Positions 1 through 7,400 of a DNA stretch of 64,000 nt are shown one piece after another. The notes beneath the pieces are model-generated. The model did no database searches. It was not told the origin of the DNA and worked only from the letters and a program-made list of their open reading frames with translations. The position numbers were made by a program, and so were the translations under genes. The stretch is from JBOGNO01 sp050747245 (lineage in GTDB: Bacteria > Acidobacteriota > Terriglobia > Acidiferrales > UBA7541). Every line of letters begins with the position of its first letter. Position 1 is the stretch's first letter. The stretch spans positions 52,770 through 116,769 of the forward strand of contig JBOGNO010000015.1 of assembly GCA_050747245.1 (NCBI GenBank), given 5' to 3'.

Positions 1-2
1 CA

Positions 3-116
3 CATCTGGAGCATTTGAATCAGGCACTGCCGCAGGCAGAGGATATAAGGCTGGTGAGTGAAATCCAGCAATTGGAGCCTCGGTGGGTTGCGCCCAAGGG
101 CGCAATGGAGTCCTAG
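3..116 (+). CDS. C-terminal end of an unrecognised protein (partial)
   Basis: An open frame enters from the left edge and ends at TAG (114-116), giving 37 residues rich in Leu, Gln and Glu that look like an amphipathic C-terminal helix. I do not recognise the family from so short a piece. It shares the frame of the rhodanese-like ORF that follows, but a TAG (not TGA) separates them. It is therefore more likely the tail of an upstream gene than part of one protein. It could also be a chance frame. Confidence 0.35.
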   Translation, partial: HLEHLNQALPQAEDIRLVSEIQQLEPRWVAPKGAMES

Positions 117-134
117 TCGGTTACGGAGGCGCGG

Positions 135-392
135 GTGGAAACCGCTCGGACGTACACATCGGGCGAATTGTGGCTCGATCGCCGGGTGCTACAAGCAACC
201 GGCCGAAAAAAGTACATGGACCGGTTGGGAGCATGTCGCTCCGAGGCGCTCGGTGTTCGCGAACATTATGGAATGAGGAGTCTGGACGCCGCGGCCTGGC
301 TGCGGTCACAGGGTATTGCGGGAGCGCGCTCGATGTGCGGCGGCATCGATCGCTGGAGTATCGAAATTGATGCCAGCGTTCCGCGATATTAG
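135..392 (+). pseudogene. Rhodanese-like C-terminal fragment lacking the active-site Cys (degenerate or pseudogene)
   Basis: The ORF encodes 85 residues from a GTG start preceded by GGAGG (125-129, 5-nt spacing). The last 40 residues match the end of single-domain rhodaneses: a GMRS turn, an AAxWLRxQG helix, GGIDRW and a terminal PRY. In rhodaneses the persulfide-forming Cys lies three residues before the Gly of that turn. Here the residue is Glu (VREHYGMRS). The text reads as if the usual DVRE motif had been joined directly to HYGMRS by deletion of the 30-40 residues between them. The ORF is short for GlpE-type rhodanese (about 105 residues). It lies 66 bp upstream of the ArsC-like selenoprotein. 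Identification of the tail is fairly secure; loss of function is inference. Confidence 0.5.
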
Positions 393-458
393 AAGACGCC
401 GGCGCGGAGGCGTGAAGAGCAAGCGAACGGAACGGGTTGAGAGAGTTGGAGTGGAGAA

Positions 459-806
459 ATGGCGAAACCAAGAGTTCGGTTCATTTACAAGCCGACTTGA
501 ACCTCCTGTCGCAATGCAAGAGGTCTCTTGCAGAAGAAGGGAATTGAACTGGACCTGCGCGACCTGACCAAGGATCCATTGACTGTGGAAGAGCTGGACA
601 CCCTGATTGGTAAACGGGATTACAAAATGTTCCTGAACGCAAGAAATGAACTTTATCGCCAGAAGAATATGAAGGAACATCCCCCTTCGCGCGCCGTGGC
701 GCTTCGATTGATGGCGCGCGAGCCGAATCTGATTCGACGCCCAGTGGTGATACATGGCCGCACCATCGTGCTGGGCTACGATGAAGAAGCTCTGCGAAGA
801 ATGTGA
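459..806 (+). CDS. ArsC/Spx-family thioredoxin-fold selenoprotein, UGA codon 14 read as selenocysteine
   Basis: Reading from ATG 459 (GGAG at 453-456), the frame is 115 codons plus stop. It is broken only by TGA at 498-500 (codon 14). Upstream residues form the first strand of the ArsC/Spx fold (RVRFIYKPT). Downstream residues give T-S-C-R-N, the helix, and the conserved RRP of the cis-Pro loop (93-95), followed by the G-Y-D-E-E ending. TGA therefore occupies the first position of the redox motif, giving UxxC (U14, C17). Total length equals the family norm of about 115 residues. A SECIS-like hairpin starts 14 nt after the TGA. The likely role is thiol/selenol oxidoreductase; true arsenate reduction is unproven. 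The next gene, a [2Fe-2S] subunit, begins 12 nt downstream, so co-transcription is likely. Conventional gene callers would keep only the fragment 528-806. Confidence 0.85.
498..532 (+). promoter_or_regulatory. UGA plus bacterial SECIS-like hairpin
   Basis: TGA is at 498-500. TGCAAGAG (515-522) and CTCTTGCA (525-532) are perfect reverse complements around GT. Opening the two innermost pairs gives a TGCAAG/CTTGCA stem with an AGGTCT loop. From memory the E. coli fdhF SECIS also carries an apical GGUCU about 18 nt after its UGA; here GGTCT begins 21 nt after the UGA. Position, stem and loop G fit what SelB requires in bacteria. Confidence 0.8.
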
Positions 807-818
807 CAGGGAGATTCT

Positions 819-1310
819 TTGGACAAGGAACTTATCCAGTTAAACGTCAATGGCGAGACGCACGAGGTTGCCGTGCCCGCTTCGAAGCTTTTGCTTGAAG
901 TGCTGCGCGAGGATCTCGGCCTCACCGGTTCGAAGCGCGGTTGCGACGATTCGAGTTGCGGCTGCTGCGCAGTGCTCGCCGATGGCGTTCCCATACTCGC
1001 GTGTGTGGCCATTGCTTCATGCTATCAAGATTGCGCCATCACCACGGTCGAAGGGCTCGGCGTTCCGGGCGCACTCGATCCCGTGCAGGAGGGATTCGCG
1101 ACCCAAGGCGGTTCACAATGCGGCTTCTGCACGCCGGGATTTTTGATCACCACGAAGGCGCTTCTCGATCACAATCCGAATCCCACGCTCGATGAAATCC
1201 GCGAGGCCCTCTCTGGAAACCTCTGCCGCTGCACCGGCTACATGCAGATTTATGAGTCGGTGCGATTTGCGATTCAAAAGACACAGCCAAGAGTAACGGC
1301 GGAGCGCTGA
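819..1310 (+). CDS. hcrC: [2Fe-2S] subunit of a 4-hydroxybenzoyl-CoA reductase-type molybdenum hydroxylase
   Basis: This 163-residue xanthine-oxidase-family small subunit carries two [2Fe-2S] clusters. The plant-type site has C42, C47, C50 and C62. The second site has C101 and C104 (CGFCTPG) plus C136 and C138 (CRCTGY). It passes electrons between the Mo site of the next gene and the flavin subunit. The start is TTG 819 with GGGAG just upstream. The gene lies 12 nt after the ArsC-like selenoprotein and 3 nt before the large subunit. The HcrC assignment rests on the company of an HcrB-type flavin subunit; CO dehydrogenase or xanthine dehydrogenase small subunits look alike. Confidence 0.85.
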   Translation: MDKELIQLNVNGETHEVAVPASKLLLEVLREDLGLTGSKRGCDDSSCGCCAVLADGVPILACVAIASCYQDCAITTVEGLGVPGALDPVQEGFATQGGSQCGFCTPGFLITTKALLDHNPNPTLDEIREALSGNLCRCTGYMQIYESVRFAIQKTQPRVTAER

Positions 1311-1313
1311 CAC

Positions 1314-3641
1314 GTGACTCCGGCAAGCAAATTCGGCGTGATCGGGCGGCCTATGCCGATGACCGATAGCATCGGCAAAGCTACGGGCTTCGGGAAGTAC
1401 ACTGATGATCTATCCGTCCCGGGCATGCTGGTAGGGAAGATTCTTCATTCACCGCATGCGCATGCGCGCATCCGCTCTATCGATTCGACTCGCGCCGAAG
1501 CGCTTCCGGGAGTCAAGGCTTTCGCAACCGGGAAAGATGCTCCCCGGCCCTATGGCATTCTCCCCATCGGCCACGATGAATGCGTCTTCACCGTGGATAA
1601 AGCGCGCTACATCGGCGACAACATTGCAGCCGTTGCGGCTACCAGCGTCGAGATCGCCGAGGAGGCGCTGGGCTTGATTGACGTGGATTATGAAGTTTTG
1701 CCTGCGTGGTTCGATCCTGAAAAATCCATGAATGCGGCGGAAAACTGGATTCACGAGGGCAAGCCAAACAATATCGAGAAAGACTATCACCATGTGTTCG
1801 GTGATCCGGAGGCCGGATTTGCACAGGCCGACTTCGTGGCGGGACAGCGCTACTACGCAGGAGAAATAAATCACGCGGCGATGGAGCCGCACTCGACACT
1901 TTCGATCTGGGAACCTGAAGGTCGCATGCTCTGCTACTCCTCAACGCAGGTGCCTTATTACCTCCACCGCACGATTGCCGAGGTCTGCGAGCTGCCGATG
2001 AGCAGCATTCGCGTGATCAAGCCGCTCATCGGCTCAGGCTTCGGTGGAAAAAGTGAAGTGATTCCCCTCGAAATCGCTGCGTGCGTGCTGGCGAAGAAAG
2101 CGAGACGGCCAGTAAAGATTACCTACAATCGCGAGGAAGTCTTTCTCGCACATCGTGGGAGGCCCATCACGCTAGTGGATGTGAAGATGGGTATTACGCG
2201 CGAGGGGAAAATCACGGCGGTCGCCGCGCGCGTGATCCAGGATGGCGGCGCATACTGCGGATATGGCCCGGTGACGGTGCTCTACTCCGGCGCTTTGCTG
2301 GGAGCAATCTACGACATTCCGAACGTGCGGTTTGACGGATACCGCGTGCTCACCAACAAGCCGGCTTGCGGCGCGATGCGGGGCCACGGCACGGTTAATG
2401 TGCGTTTCGCATTCGAATCCCTGCTGGATGAACTGGCGGTGAAGGCCGGCGTTGATCCTGTAGATGTTCGGCGTCGGAATCTGCTCAAGGCGCCGTGCAT
2501 CACCGTGAATGGCCTCCGCGTGACGAGCTACGGCCTGCCCGAGTGCATCGAAAAGGTGGCCGAACAGTCTGACTGGCGCCAGAAGAAAGGCAAGTTACCT
2601 CCCGGGAAGGGCATCGGCATTGCCTGCAGTCACTACGTCAGCGGAGCTGCGAATCCGATCATCCGATCAAACATGCCCCACACCACCGTGAATATCAAAA
2701 TCGATCGCGACGGAGCCGTTACGATCTATTCGGGAGCTTCGGAGATAGGACAGGGCTCGGATACGATGCAAGTACAAATCGTTGCCGAAGTCCTCGGCGT
2801 GAATCCGGAACGAGTAAAAATCATTGGCGCGGATACCGCTCTGACCCCTGTTGATCTGGGCAGCTATTCGAGCCGCGTCACGTTTATGGCGGGAAATGCC
2901 ACGCTGGAAGCAGCAAAGAACATGCGCGGCGAAATTTTTGCTGCGGTGGCGGAGAAATTCGGATGCATGCCGGATGAACTTGAGGCCCGGGAGGATAGCA
3001 TTTATCTCCGCCAGGATCCGAAGCGAAAAATTGGCTTCGATGACGCAGTGATGCTGGCCATCGAATTTCACGGCGCGCTTTTCGCACAGGGATCTTATGC
3101 GCCTCCAGATGCCGCTCGCGGCGGCAAATTCAAAGGCGCGGGCGTTGGCCCGTCGCCATCCTATAGCTACAGTGCTCAGGTTGCAGAAGTGACCGTGGAC
3201 CTCGAGACGGGAGAGTTAAAGGTAGATCGCATCGTCGCGGCGCACGACTGCGGCTTCGCCCTCAACCCATTGACGGTGGATGGGCAAGTGATCGGGTCGG
3301 TGTACATGGGATTCGGGCAGGCCGTGCAGGAAGAGATGACCTGGCACGAAGGCAGGCTCATGAATCCTTCGCTGCTCGAATATCGCATTCCCACTTCGCT
3401 GGAAAATCCTCAAATCGAATCTATTATTGTCGAGAGTATCGATCCTGAAGGCCCATTTGGTGCGAAGGAAGCTGGCGAAGGTTCGCTCGCGGCGACAATT
3501 CCTGCCATTGCCAACGCAATCTACGATGCTGTTGGCGTGCGGCTGACCACTTCGCCCTTCACAGCAGACAAAATCTTCGAAGCGCTCCAAAAAAAGAAGC
3601 AGAAAATCGGTAACGGAAATAAAGGCGGAGGGCCGCAATGA
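1314..3641 (+). CDS. hcrA: Molybdopterin subunit, 4-hydroxybenzoyl-CoA reductase alpha-like
   Basis: This 775-residue molybdenum hydroxylase large subunit starts at GTG. The N-terminal part is the hammerhead domain (GKATGFGKYTDD). Mo-cofactor motifs include GSGFGGKSE near residue 245, CGAMRGHGTVN near residue 356, and GAKEAGEG near residue 720, which holds the catalytic Glu base. The AMRGHG form is typical of 4-hydroxybenzoyl-CoA reductases rather than xanthine dehydrogenases (AFRGFG) or CO dehydrogenases (AYRGAGR). The known family reaction is reductive dehydroxylation of 4-hydroxybenzoyl-CoA to benzoyl-CoA. The real substrate here is unproven. The gene overlaps the next by ATGA. Confidence 0.8.
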   Translation: MTPASKFGVIGRPMPMTDSIGKATGFGKYTDDLSVPGMLVGKILHSPHAHARIRSIDSTRAEALPGVKAFATGKDAPRPYGILPIGHDECVFTVDKARYIGDNIAAVAATSVEIAEEALGLIDVDYEVLPAWFDPEKSMNAAENWIHEGKPNNIEKDYHHVFGDPEAGFAQADFVAGQRYYAGEINHAAMEPHSTLSIWEPEGRMLCYSSTQVPYYLHRTIAEVCELPMSSIRVIKPLIGSGFGGKSEVIPLEIAACVLAKKARRPVKITYNREEVFLAHRGRPITLVDVKMGITREGKITAVAARVIQDGGAYCGYGPVTVLYSGALLGAIYDIPNVRFDGYRVLTNKPACGAMRGHGTVNVRFAFESLLDELAVKAGVDPVDVRRRNLLKAPCITVNGLRVTSYGLPECIEKVAEQSDWRQKKGKLPPGKGIGIACSHYVSGAANPIIRSNMPHTTVNIKIDRDGAVTIYSGASEIGQGSDTMQVQIVAEVLGVNPERVKIIGADTALTPVDLGSYSSRVTFMAGNATLEAAKNMRGEIFAAVAEKFGCMPDELEAREDSIYLRQDPKRKIGFDDAVMLAIEFHGALFAQGSYAPPDAARGGKFKGAGVGPSPSYSYSAQVAEVTVDLETGELKVDRIVAAHDCGFALNPLTVDGQVIGSVYMGFGQAVQEEMTWHEGRLMNPSLLEYRIPTSLENPQIESIIVESIDPEGPFGAKEAGEGSLAATIPAIANAIYDAVGVRLTTSPFTADKIFEALQKKKQKIGNGNKGGGPQ

Positions 3642-4642
3642 GTATCAGCGGCTTCGAAATCATTCGCCCAAGGAGCATCGAAGCGGCGGTGCGCGTGCTC
3701 GCGGATTTTGGCCACGACGCGATGGTGATCGCGGGCGGAACCGACGTGGTTCCCAATTTGCAGATGAAGCTTTTTTCTCCGCGCGTTTTGGTGGATATCA
3801 AGCCGCTGCGAAATCTTTCGGGAATCAAGTTTTCTCCTCGGGAGGGGCTTCGAATCGGCGCCACCACGACGCTGACCCACATCGCGGAATCTCCCATCGT
3901 ACGTGAGAATTTTCCCGTCCTTGCGAGTGCTGTAGCGACAATTGCCGGCCCTCTGCAGCGGAACATGGGAACGCTCGGCGGGAATCTCTGTTTGGAGACT
4001 CGCTGCCGGTGGTACAACCAGTCGGAATTCTGGCGCAAGTCATTGGGCGGCTGCCTCAAGAAGGACGGACCGGTCTGTCATGTCGCTCCGGGTGGGAAAT
4101 TTTGCTGGGCAGTATGGTCGGGGGATTCCGCTCCAGCGCTCCTCACACTGGACGCGGAAGTGGAAATTGTCGGGCCGCGTGGGGAACGGCGCGTTCCACT
4201 CGAACAATTCTATAAAAACGACGGCATGGATCGCATCGCCCTTGGGGATGACGAAATCCTGGCGGCGATCCATGTTCCTGCGCGAGCGGCTGGGCGACGC
4301 GGGGTGTACGAAAAACTGCGGGTGCGTGAATCGATTGATTATCCCCTCGCGGGCGTGGCTATCGCTCTCGACGTAGATGTTCACGGCATCTGCCGCGAAG
4401 CGAAAGTCGCTCTTTCGGCAGTAAATCCTGCACCCCTTCTGGTAACACGGGCACGAGAAATGCTGGTCGGGCAGTCGTATTCGCGAGAGCTCATTGAGCG
4501 CGTGGCGCGTGAATCCATACGCACGGCCAAACCGCTCACGACATCTGCCTCCACGCCGGTTTATCGGCGCGAAATGGCCCGCTTATTCACCCGCCGCGCG
4601 CTTGAAAAGACATGGAAAGCGGAGAACAGTGCGAACGACTGA
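3638..4642 (+). CDS. hcrB: FAD subunit with an extra [4Fe-4S] loop, 4-hydroxybenzoyl-CoA reductase beta-like
   Basis: This 334-residue FAD-binding subunit has the AGGTD motif near residue 32 and MGTLGGNL near residue 110. Right after the latter comes a Cys-rich insertion with C123, C139, C147 and C156 (spacing C-x15-C-x7-C-x8-C). That loop binds a [4Fe-4S] cluster and is the hallmark of HcrB; ordinary xanthine and CO dehydrogenase flavin subunits lack it. It strongly supports assigning the trio to the 4-hydroxybenzoyl-CoA reductase branch. The start overlaps the large subunit's stop by ATGA. Confidence 0.85.
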   Translation: MSISGFEIIRPRSIEAAVRVLADFGHDAMVIAGGTDVVPNLQMKLFSPRVLVDIKPLRNLSGIKFSPREGLRIGATTTLTHIAESPIVRENFPVLASAVATIAGPLQRNMGTLGGNLCLETRCRWYNQSEFWRKSLGGCLKKDGPVCHVAPGGKFCWAVWSGDSAPALLTLDAEVEIVGPRGERRVPLEQFYKNDGMDRIALGDDEILAAIHVPARAAGRRGVYEKLRVRESIDYPLAGVAIALDVDVHGICREAKVALSAVNPAPLLVTRAREMLVGQSYSRELIERVARESIRTAKPLTTSASTPVYRREMARLFTRRALEKTWKAENSAND

Positions 4643-4669
4643 GAATTCCACCTCGCTGCGCCGCAATCA

Positions 4670-5524
4670 ATGAAACCCATCATCGATATCCACATCCACA
4701 TCCAGCCGCTGGAGATGTTCAAACCGCATGCCCGCGAATTAATTGAGCACGGCCGGCGCGATTACGCTGACGTCGTGAAGTATTCCTACAGCCCAGTAGA
4801 ATTCTTAAAATTTCTAGATTCCGTCGGAATCGAGCGGGCTGGCCTAATCAACTATGTCAGCCCCGACGTGATTGGTTTTCCGAATGAAGTGAATGATTGG
4901 ATCGCGCGCTATTGCTCGGCAGATCCGGCGCGACTTCTGGCCTTCGGCTCAGTGCATCCAATGCACGTCGAGGACGCCGGCGCGGAAGTCGAGCGCCTGC
5001 ACCGAATCGGAATTCGTGGTTTGAAAGTCCATCCTTCGCATCAGCTGTTTGCGCCCAACGCTTACCGAGAGGGGCTCGGGCCGCTGGCCGCGATGTACGC
5101 TCGCGCCGAAGCTCTTTGCTTGCCGGTTATGATCCATACGGGCACTTCGATTTTTCCCGGCGCGCGTAATTCGTATGCACGGCCGATGCTCGCCGATGAT
5201 GTTGGCGTGGATTATCCGAATTTGGTGGTGATCCTTGCGCATGGCGGGCGGCCGCTGTGGATGGACGAAGCGTTTTTTCTAGTTCGGCGCCACAAAAACA
5301 TGTTCATGGATGTTTCCGGAATTCCACCGCAAAAGTTGATGGAATACTTCCCGCGAATCGAGGAAATTGCGGACAAGGTTTTGTTTGGGACTGATTGGCC
5401 GGGTCCGGGTGTGCCGGAAATCCGCGGAAACATCAGCAAGTTCCTCGCGCTGCCGATCTCGGAATCGGCCCAGCGTAAAATACTGTACGAAAATGCAGCT
5501 GCGCTATTCCCGGTGAGAAGCTAG
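4670..5524 (+). CDS. Amidohydrolase family 2 (ACMSD-like) metal-dependent hydrolase or decarboxylase
   Basis: This 284-residue TIM-barrel protein of the amidohydrolase-2 family has metal-binding HxH at the N-terminus (DIHIHIQ). Further sites are GLKVHPSHQ near residue 120, MIHTGTS near 157, LAHGG near 190 and FGTDWPG near 243. Members act as decarboxylases (ACMSD, gamma-resorcylate decarboxylase) or hydrolases on aromatic or ring-cleavage acids. It follows the hcr-like genes by 27 nt, so a role in an aromatic-acid pathway is a reasonable inference. The substrate is unknown. Confidence 0.75.
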   Translation: MKPIIDIHIHIQPLEMFKPHARELIEHGRRDYADVVKYSYSPVEFLKFLDSVGIERAGLINYVSPDVIGFPNEVNDWIARYCSADPARLLAFGSVHPMHVEDAGAEVERLHRIGIRGLKVHPSHQLFAPNAYREGLGPLAAMYARAEALCLPVMIHTGTSIFPGARNSYARPMLADDVGVDYPNLVVILAHGGRPLWMDEAFFLVRRHKNMFMDVSGIPPQKLMEYFPRIEEIADKVLFGTDWPGPGVPEIRGNISKFLALPISESAQRKILYENAAALFPVRS

Positions 5525-5593
5525 AATCCTTCACGGATCGCGGGCAGCCAAGTCTTCGACAAGACGAATGTCAGTTGTCGGGTGAGGAATCCA

Positions 5594-6478
5594 GTGGTGG
5601 AGATCAAAACGGTTGCAGTGATTGGCGCGGGCACGATGGGACGCGGCATTGCGCAAGTATCCGCTCTCGGTGGATTCCATACCGTTCTGGAAGACATTTC
5701 TCCTCAACTGATTGAGAAAGCTATCGAAGACATTCGTCAGAATTTCGACGAAGGAATCGCGAGAGGGAAAGTGACGCCGGAGCAAAAGAAGCGGGCGCTT
5801 TTAGAGATCGAGACATCTTCCTCGATCGAAACGGCCATCCGCGCAGCCGACCTGATCATCGAGGCTGTCCCAGAGGAGATGGAAACCAAGCTCGAGATTT
5901 TCACTTTGCTGGACAAATTTGCAAAACCTGGAGCCATTCTCGCCAGCAATACTTCTTCACTCTCCGTGACGGAAATGGCGGCGATTACTTTTCGGGCCGA
6001 GCATTGCGTAGGAATGCACTTCTTCAATCCCGTGCCGAAGATGAAGCTGCTCGAAATAGTCCGCGCTCTCGAGACCTCCGAGGAAACCATTGCGACGTGC
6101 ATCGAAGTCGGGCGCAGTATGGGGAAGGAAGTTGTCGTTGTTCGTGAGTCTCCGGGATTCATCACCAGCCGCATCAATGCGCTAATCGGCAACGAGGCAT
6201 TCTTCATGCTCCAGGAAGGAATCGCGAGTGCTGCGGACATCGACAAAGCGCTGAAACTGGGACTAAACCACCCGATGGGGCCGTTTGAGCTGGTAGACTT
6301 GGTCGGCCTTGACGTTCGATTGAGTATTCTCGAGTATTTGCATCGCGCCCTGGGAGAGAAATATCGCCCGTCCCCACTCCTTCAGCAGTATGTCAAGGCG
6401 GGCCGCTTGGGGCGGAAATCCGGCCGGGGGGTATATGACTATCCGCATTCCGCGACGAAAGCGAGGGAGCCAGGTTAG
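5594..6478 (+). CDS. hbd: 3-hydroxybutyryl-CoA (3-hydroxyacyl-CoA) dehydrogenase
   Basis: This is an about 294-residue NAD-dependent 3-hydroxyacyl-CoA dehydrogenase. The N-terminal Rossmann motif is VIGAGTMGRGIAQ. SNTSSLS and HFFNPVPKMKLLEI carry the catalytic His region, and ESPGFITSRI leads into the C-terminal dimerisation domain. I chose GTG 5594 because AGGA lies five nt upstream; GTG 5582 or 5597 are also possible. With the reductase-like genes upstream it could serve beta-oxidation of ring-cleavage products, but paralogues are common. Confidence 0.85.
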   Translation: MVEIKTVAVIGAGTMGRGIAQVSALGGFHTVLEDISPQLIEKAIEDIRQNFDEGIARGKVTPEQKKRALLEIETSSSIETAIRAADLIIEAVPEEMETKLEIFTLLDKFAKPGAILASNTSSLSVTEMAAITFRAEHCVGMHFFNPVPKMKLLEIVRALETSEETIATCIEVGRSMGKEVVVVRESPGFITSRINALIGNEAFFMLQEGIASAADIDKALKLGLNHPMGPFELVDLVGLDVRLSILEYLHRALGEKYRPSPLLQQYVKAGRLGRKSGRGVYDYPHSATKAREPG

Positions 6479-6532
6479 GCTGTCGCGTCGTGTGTTCCTC
6501 CAGTGGCGCATTCCATTTAGCCGCACCGAGGC

Positions 6533-7051
6533 ATGAAAACCATGAACCGTATCGTCATTATGCGGGGGGACCTCACTGAAATGGATGTGGACGCCATCGT
6601 GAACGCCGCGAACAACGATTTACAGCTCGGCGGAGGCGTGGCCGGGGCGATTCGGCGCAAGGGAGGCGACGAAATCCAACGCGAGTGTGACGCTCTGGGC
6701 CCTGTGCCCGTGGGGGGAGCTGCCATAACAAGCGGCGGGAAATTGAAAGCGAGATTTGTAATCCACGCCGCCAGCATGCAATTGGGGGGGCGAACTACAC
6801 CAACGGCTTTGCGCGCCTCGACAGCTCACTCTTTGCGCATCGCGGTTCAACAGGGACTCAGAACGATCGCATTCCCTGCTGTTGGCACGGGCATCGCCGG
6901 ATTCCCGATGCGCGAATGTGCTGAAATTATGCTCCGAGAGGTGGCCAAGCATCTCAATGAGAAGACCTCTCTTGAGAGAATCTATTTCGTGCTGTTCGAC
7001 AGCGCTGCACTCGAAACATTTGAGCAAGTGTTGCGAGAAATAAATTTGTGA
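6533..7051 (+). CDS. Macro-domain protein (ADP-ribose / O-acetyl-ADP-ribose binding)
   Basis: This 172-residue stand-alone macro domain has DAIVNAANNDLQLGGGVAGAI (residues 20-40), which forms the ADP-ribose distal-ribose pocket, and PAVGTGIAGFP near residue 121, the phosphate loop. MacroD-type enzymes deacetylate O-acetyl-ADP-ribose or remove mono-ADP-ribose. The Asn pair and GGG loop needed for this are intact. A second ATG at 6542 is an alternative start. It is 54 bp after hbd on the same strand; no partner ADP-ribosyltransferase is visible. Confidence 0.85.
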   Translation: MKTMNRIVIMRGDLTEMDVDAIVNAANNDLQLGGGVAGAIRRKGGDEIQRECDALGPVPVGGAAITSGGKLKARFVIHAASMQLGGRTTPTALRASTAHSLRIAVQQGLRTIAFPAVGTGIAGFPMRECAEIMLREVAKHLNEKTSLERIYFVLFDSAALETFEQVLREINL

Positions 7052-7100
7052 GTTCACAGAATAACTCGGAATTGATTCACGGCCCAGAGAGGGCTTAGCG

Positions 7101-7400
7101 ATGTCGGCCGCAGAGACTCCCAGTCACAATTCCATCTCACTCGTCGACAAAGTTCGCCGAGAACTCGCTCAGTATGAACATCCTCTATTCAGGTTTGCGG
7201 CGCATCCAGTTTCGGAAGGCGTCGAAATTGTCATTTGTTTTCGGCCTGCAGGCGTCGAACTTCATTCCTACACATATCGCTTATCACCCCGAGATATCGA
7301 AACCTCTCAATTCCCCTGGACGTTTCAAAAACAGCTCTACGATTGCCTGCACGACTACGTCATCGAGATGTTCGTGTGCAACCCGCAGCGGGAAGACTGA
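7101..7400 (+). CDS. Small conserved-looking hypothetical protein
   Basis: This 99-residue soluble protein has GAGAGGG upstream. It has no signal peptide or membrane segment and no motif I recognise. Several aromatic and charged residues and a C-terminal Cys-Asn-Pro end suggest a compact domain. Its stop overlaps the start of the MidA-like methyltransferase (TGATG), a sign of translational coupling and possible functional partnership. Function unknown. Confidence 0.65.
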   Translation: MSAAETPSHNSISLVDKVRRELAQYEHPLFRFAAHPVSEGVEIVICFRPAGVELHSYTYRLSPRDIETSQFPWTFQKQLYDCLHDYVIEMFVCNPQRED

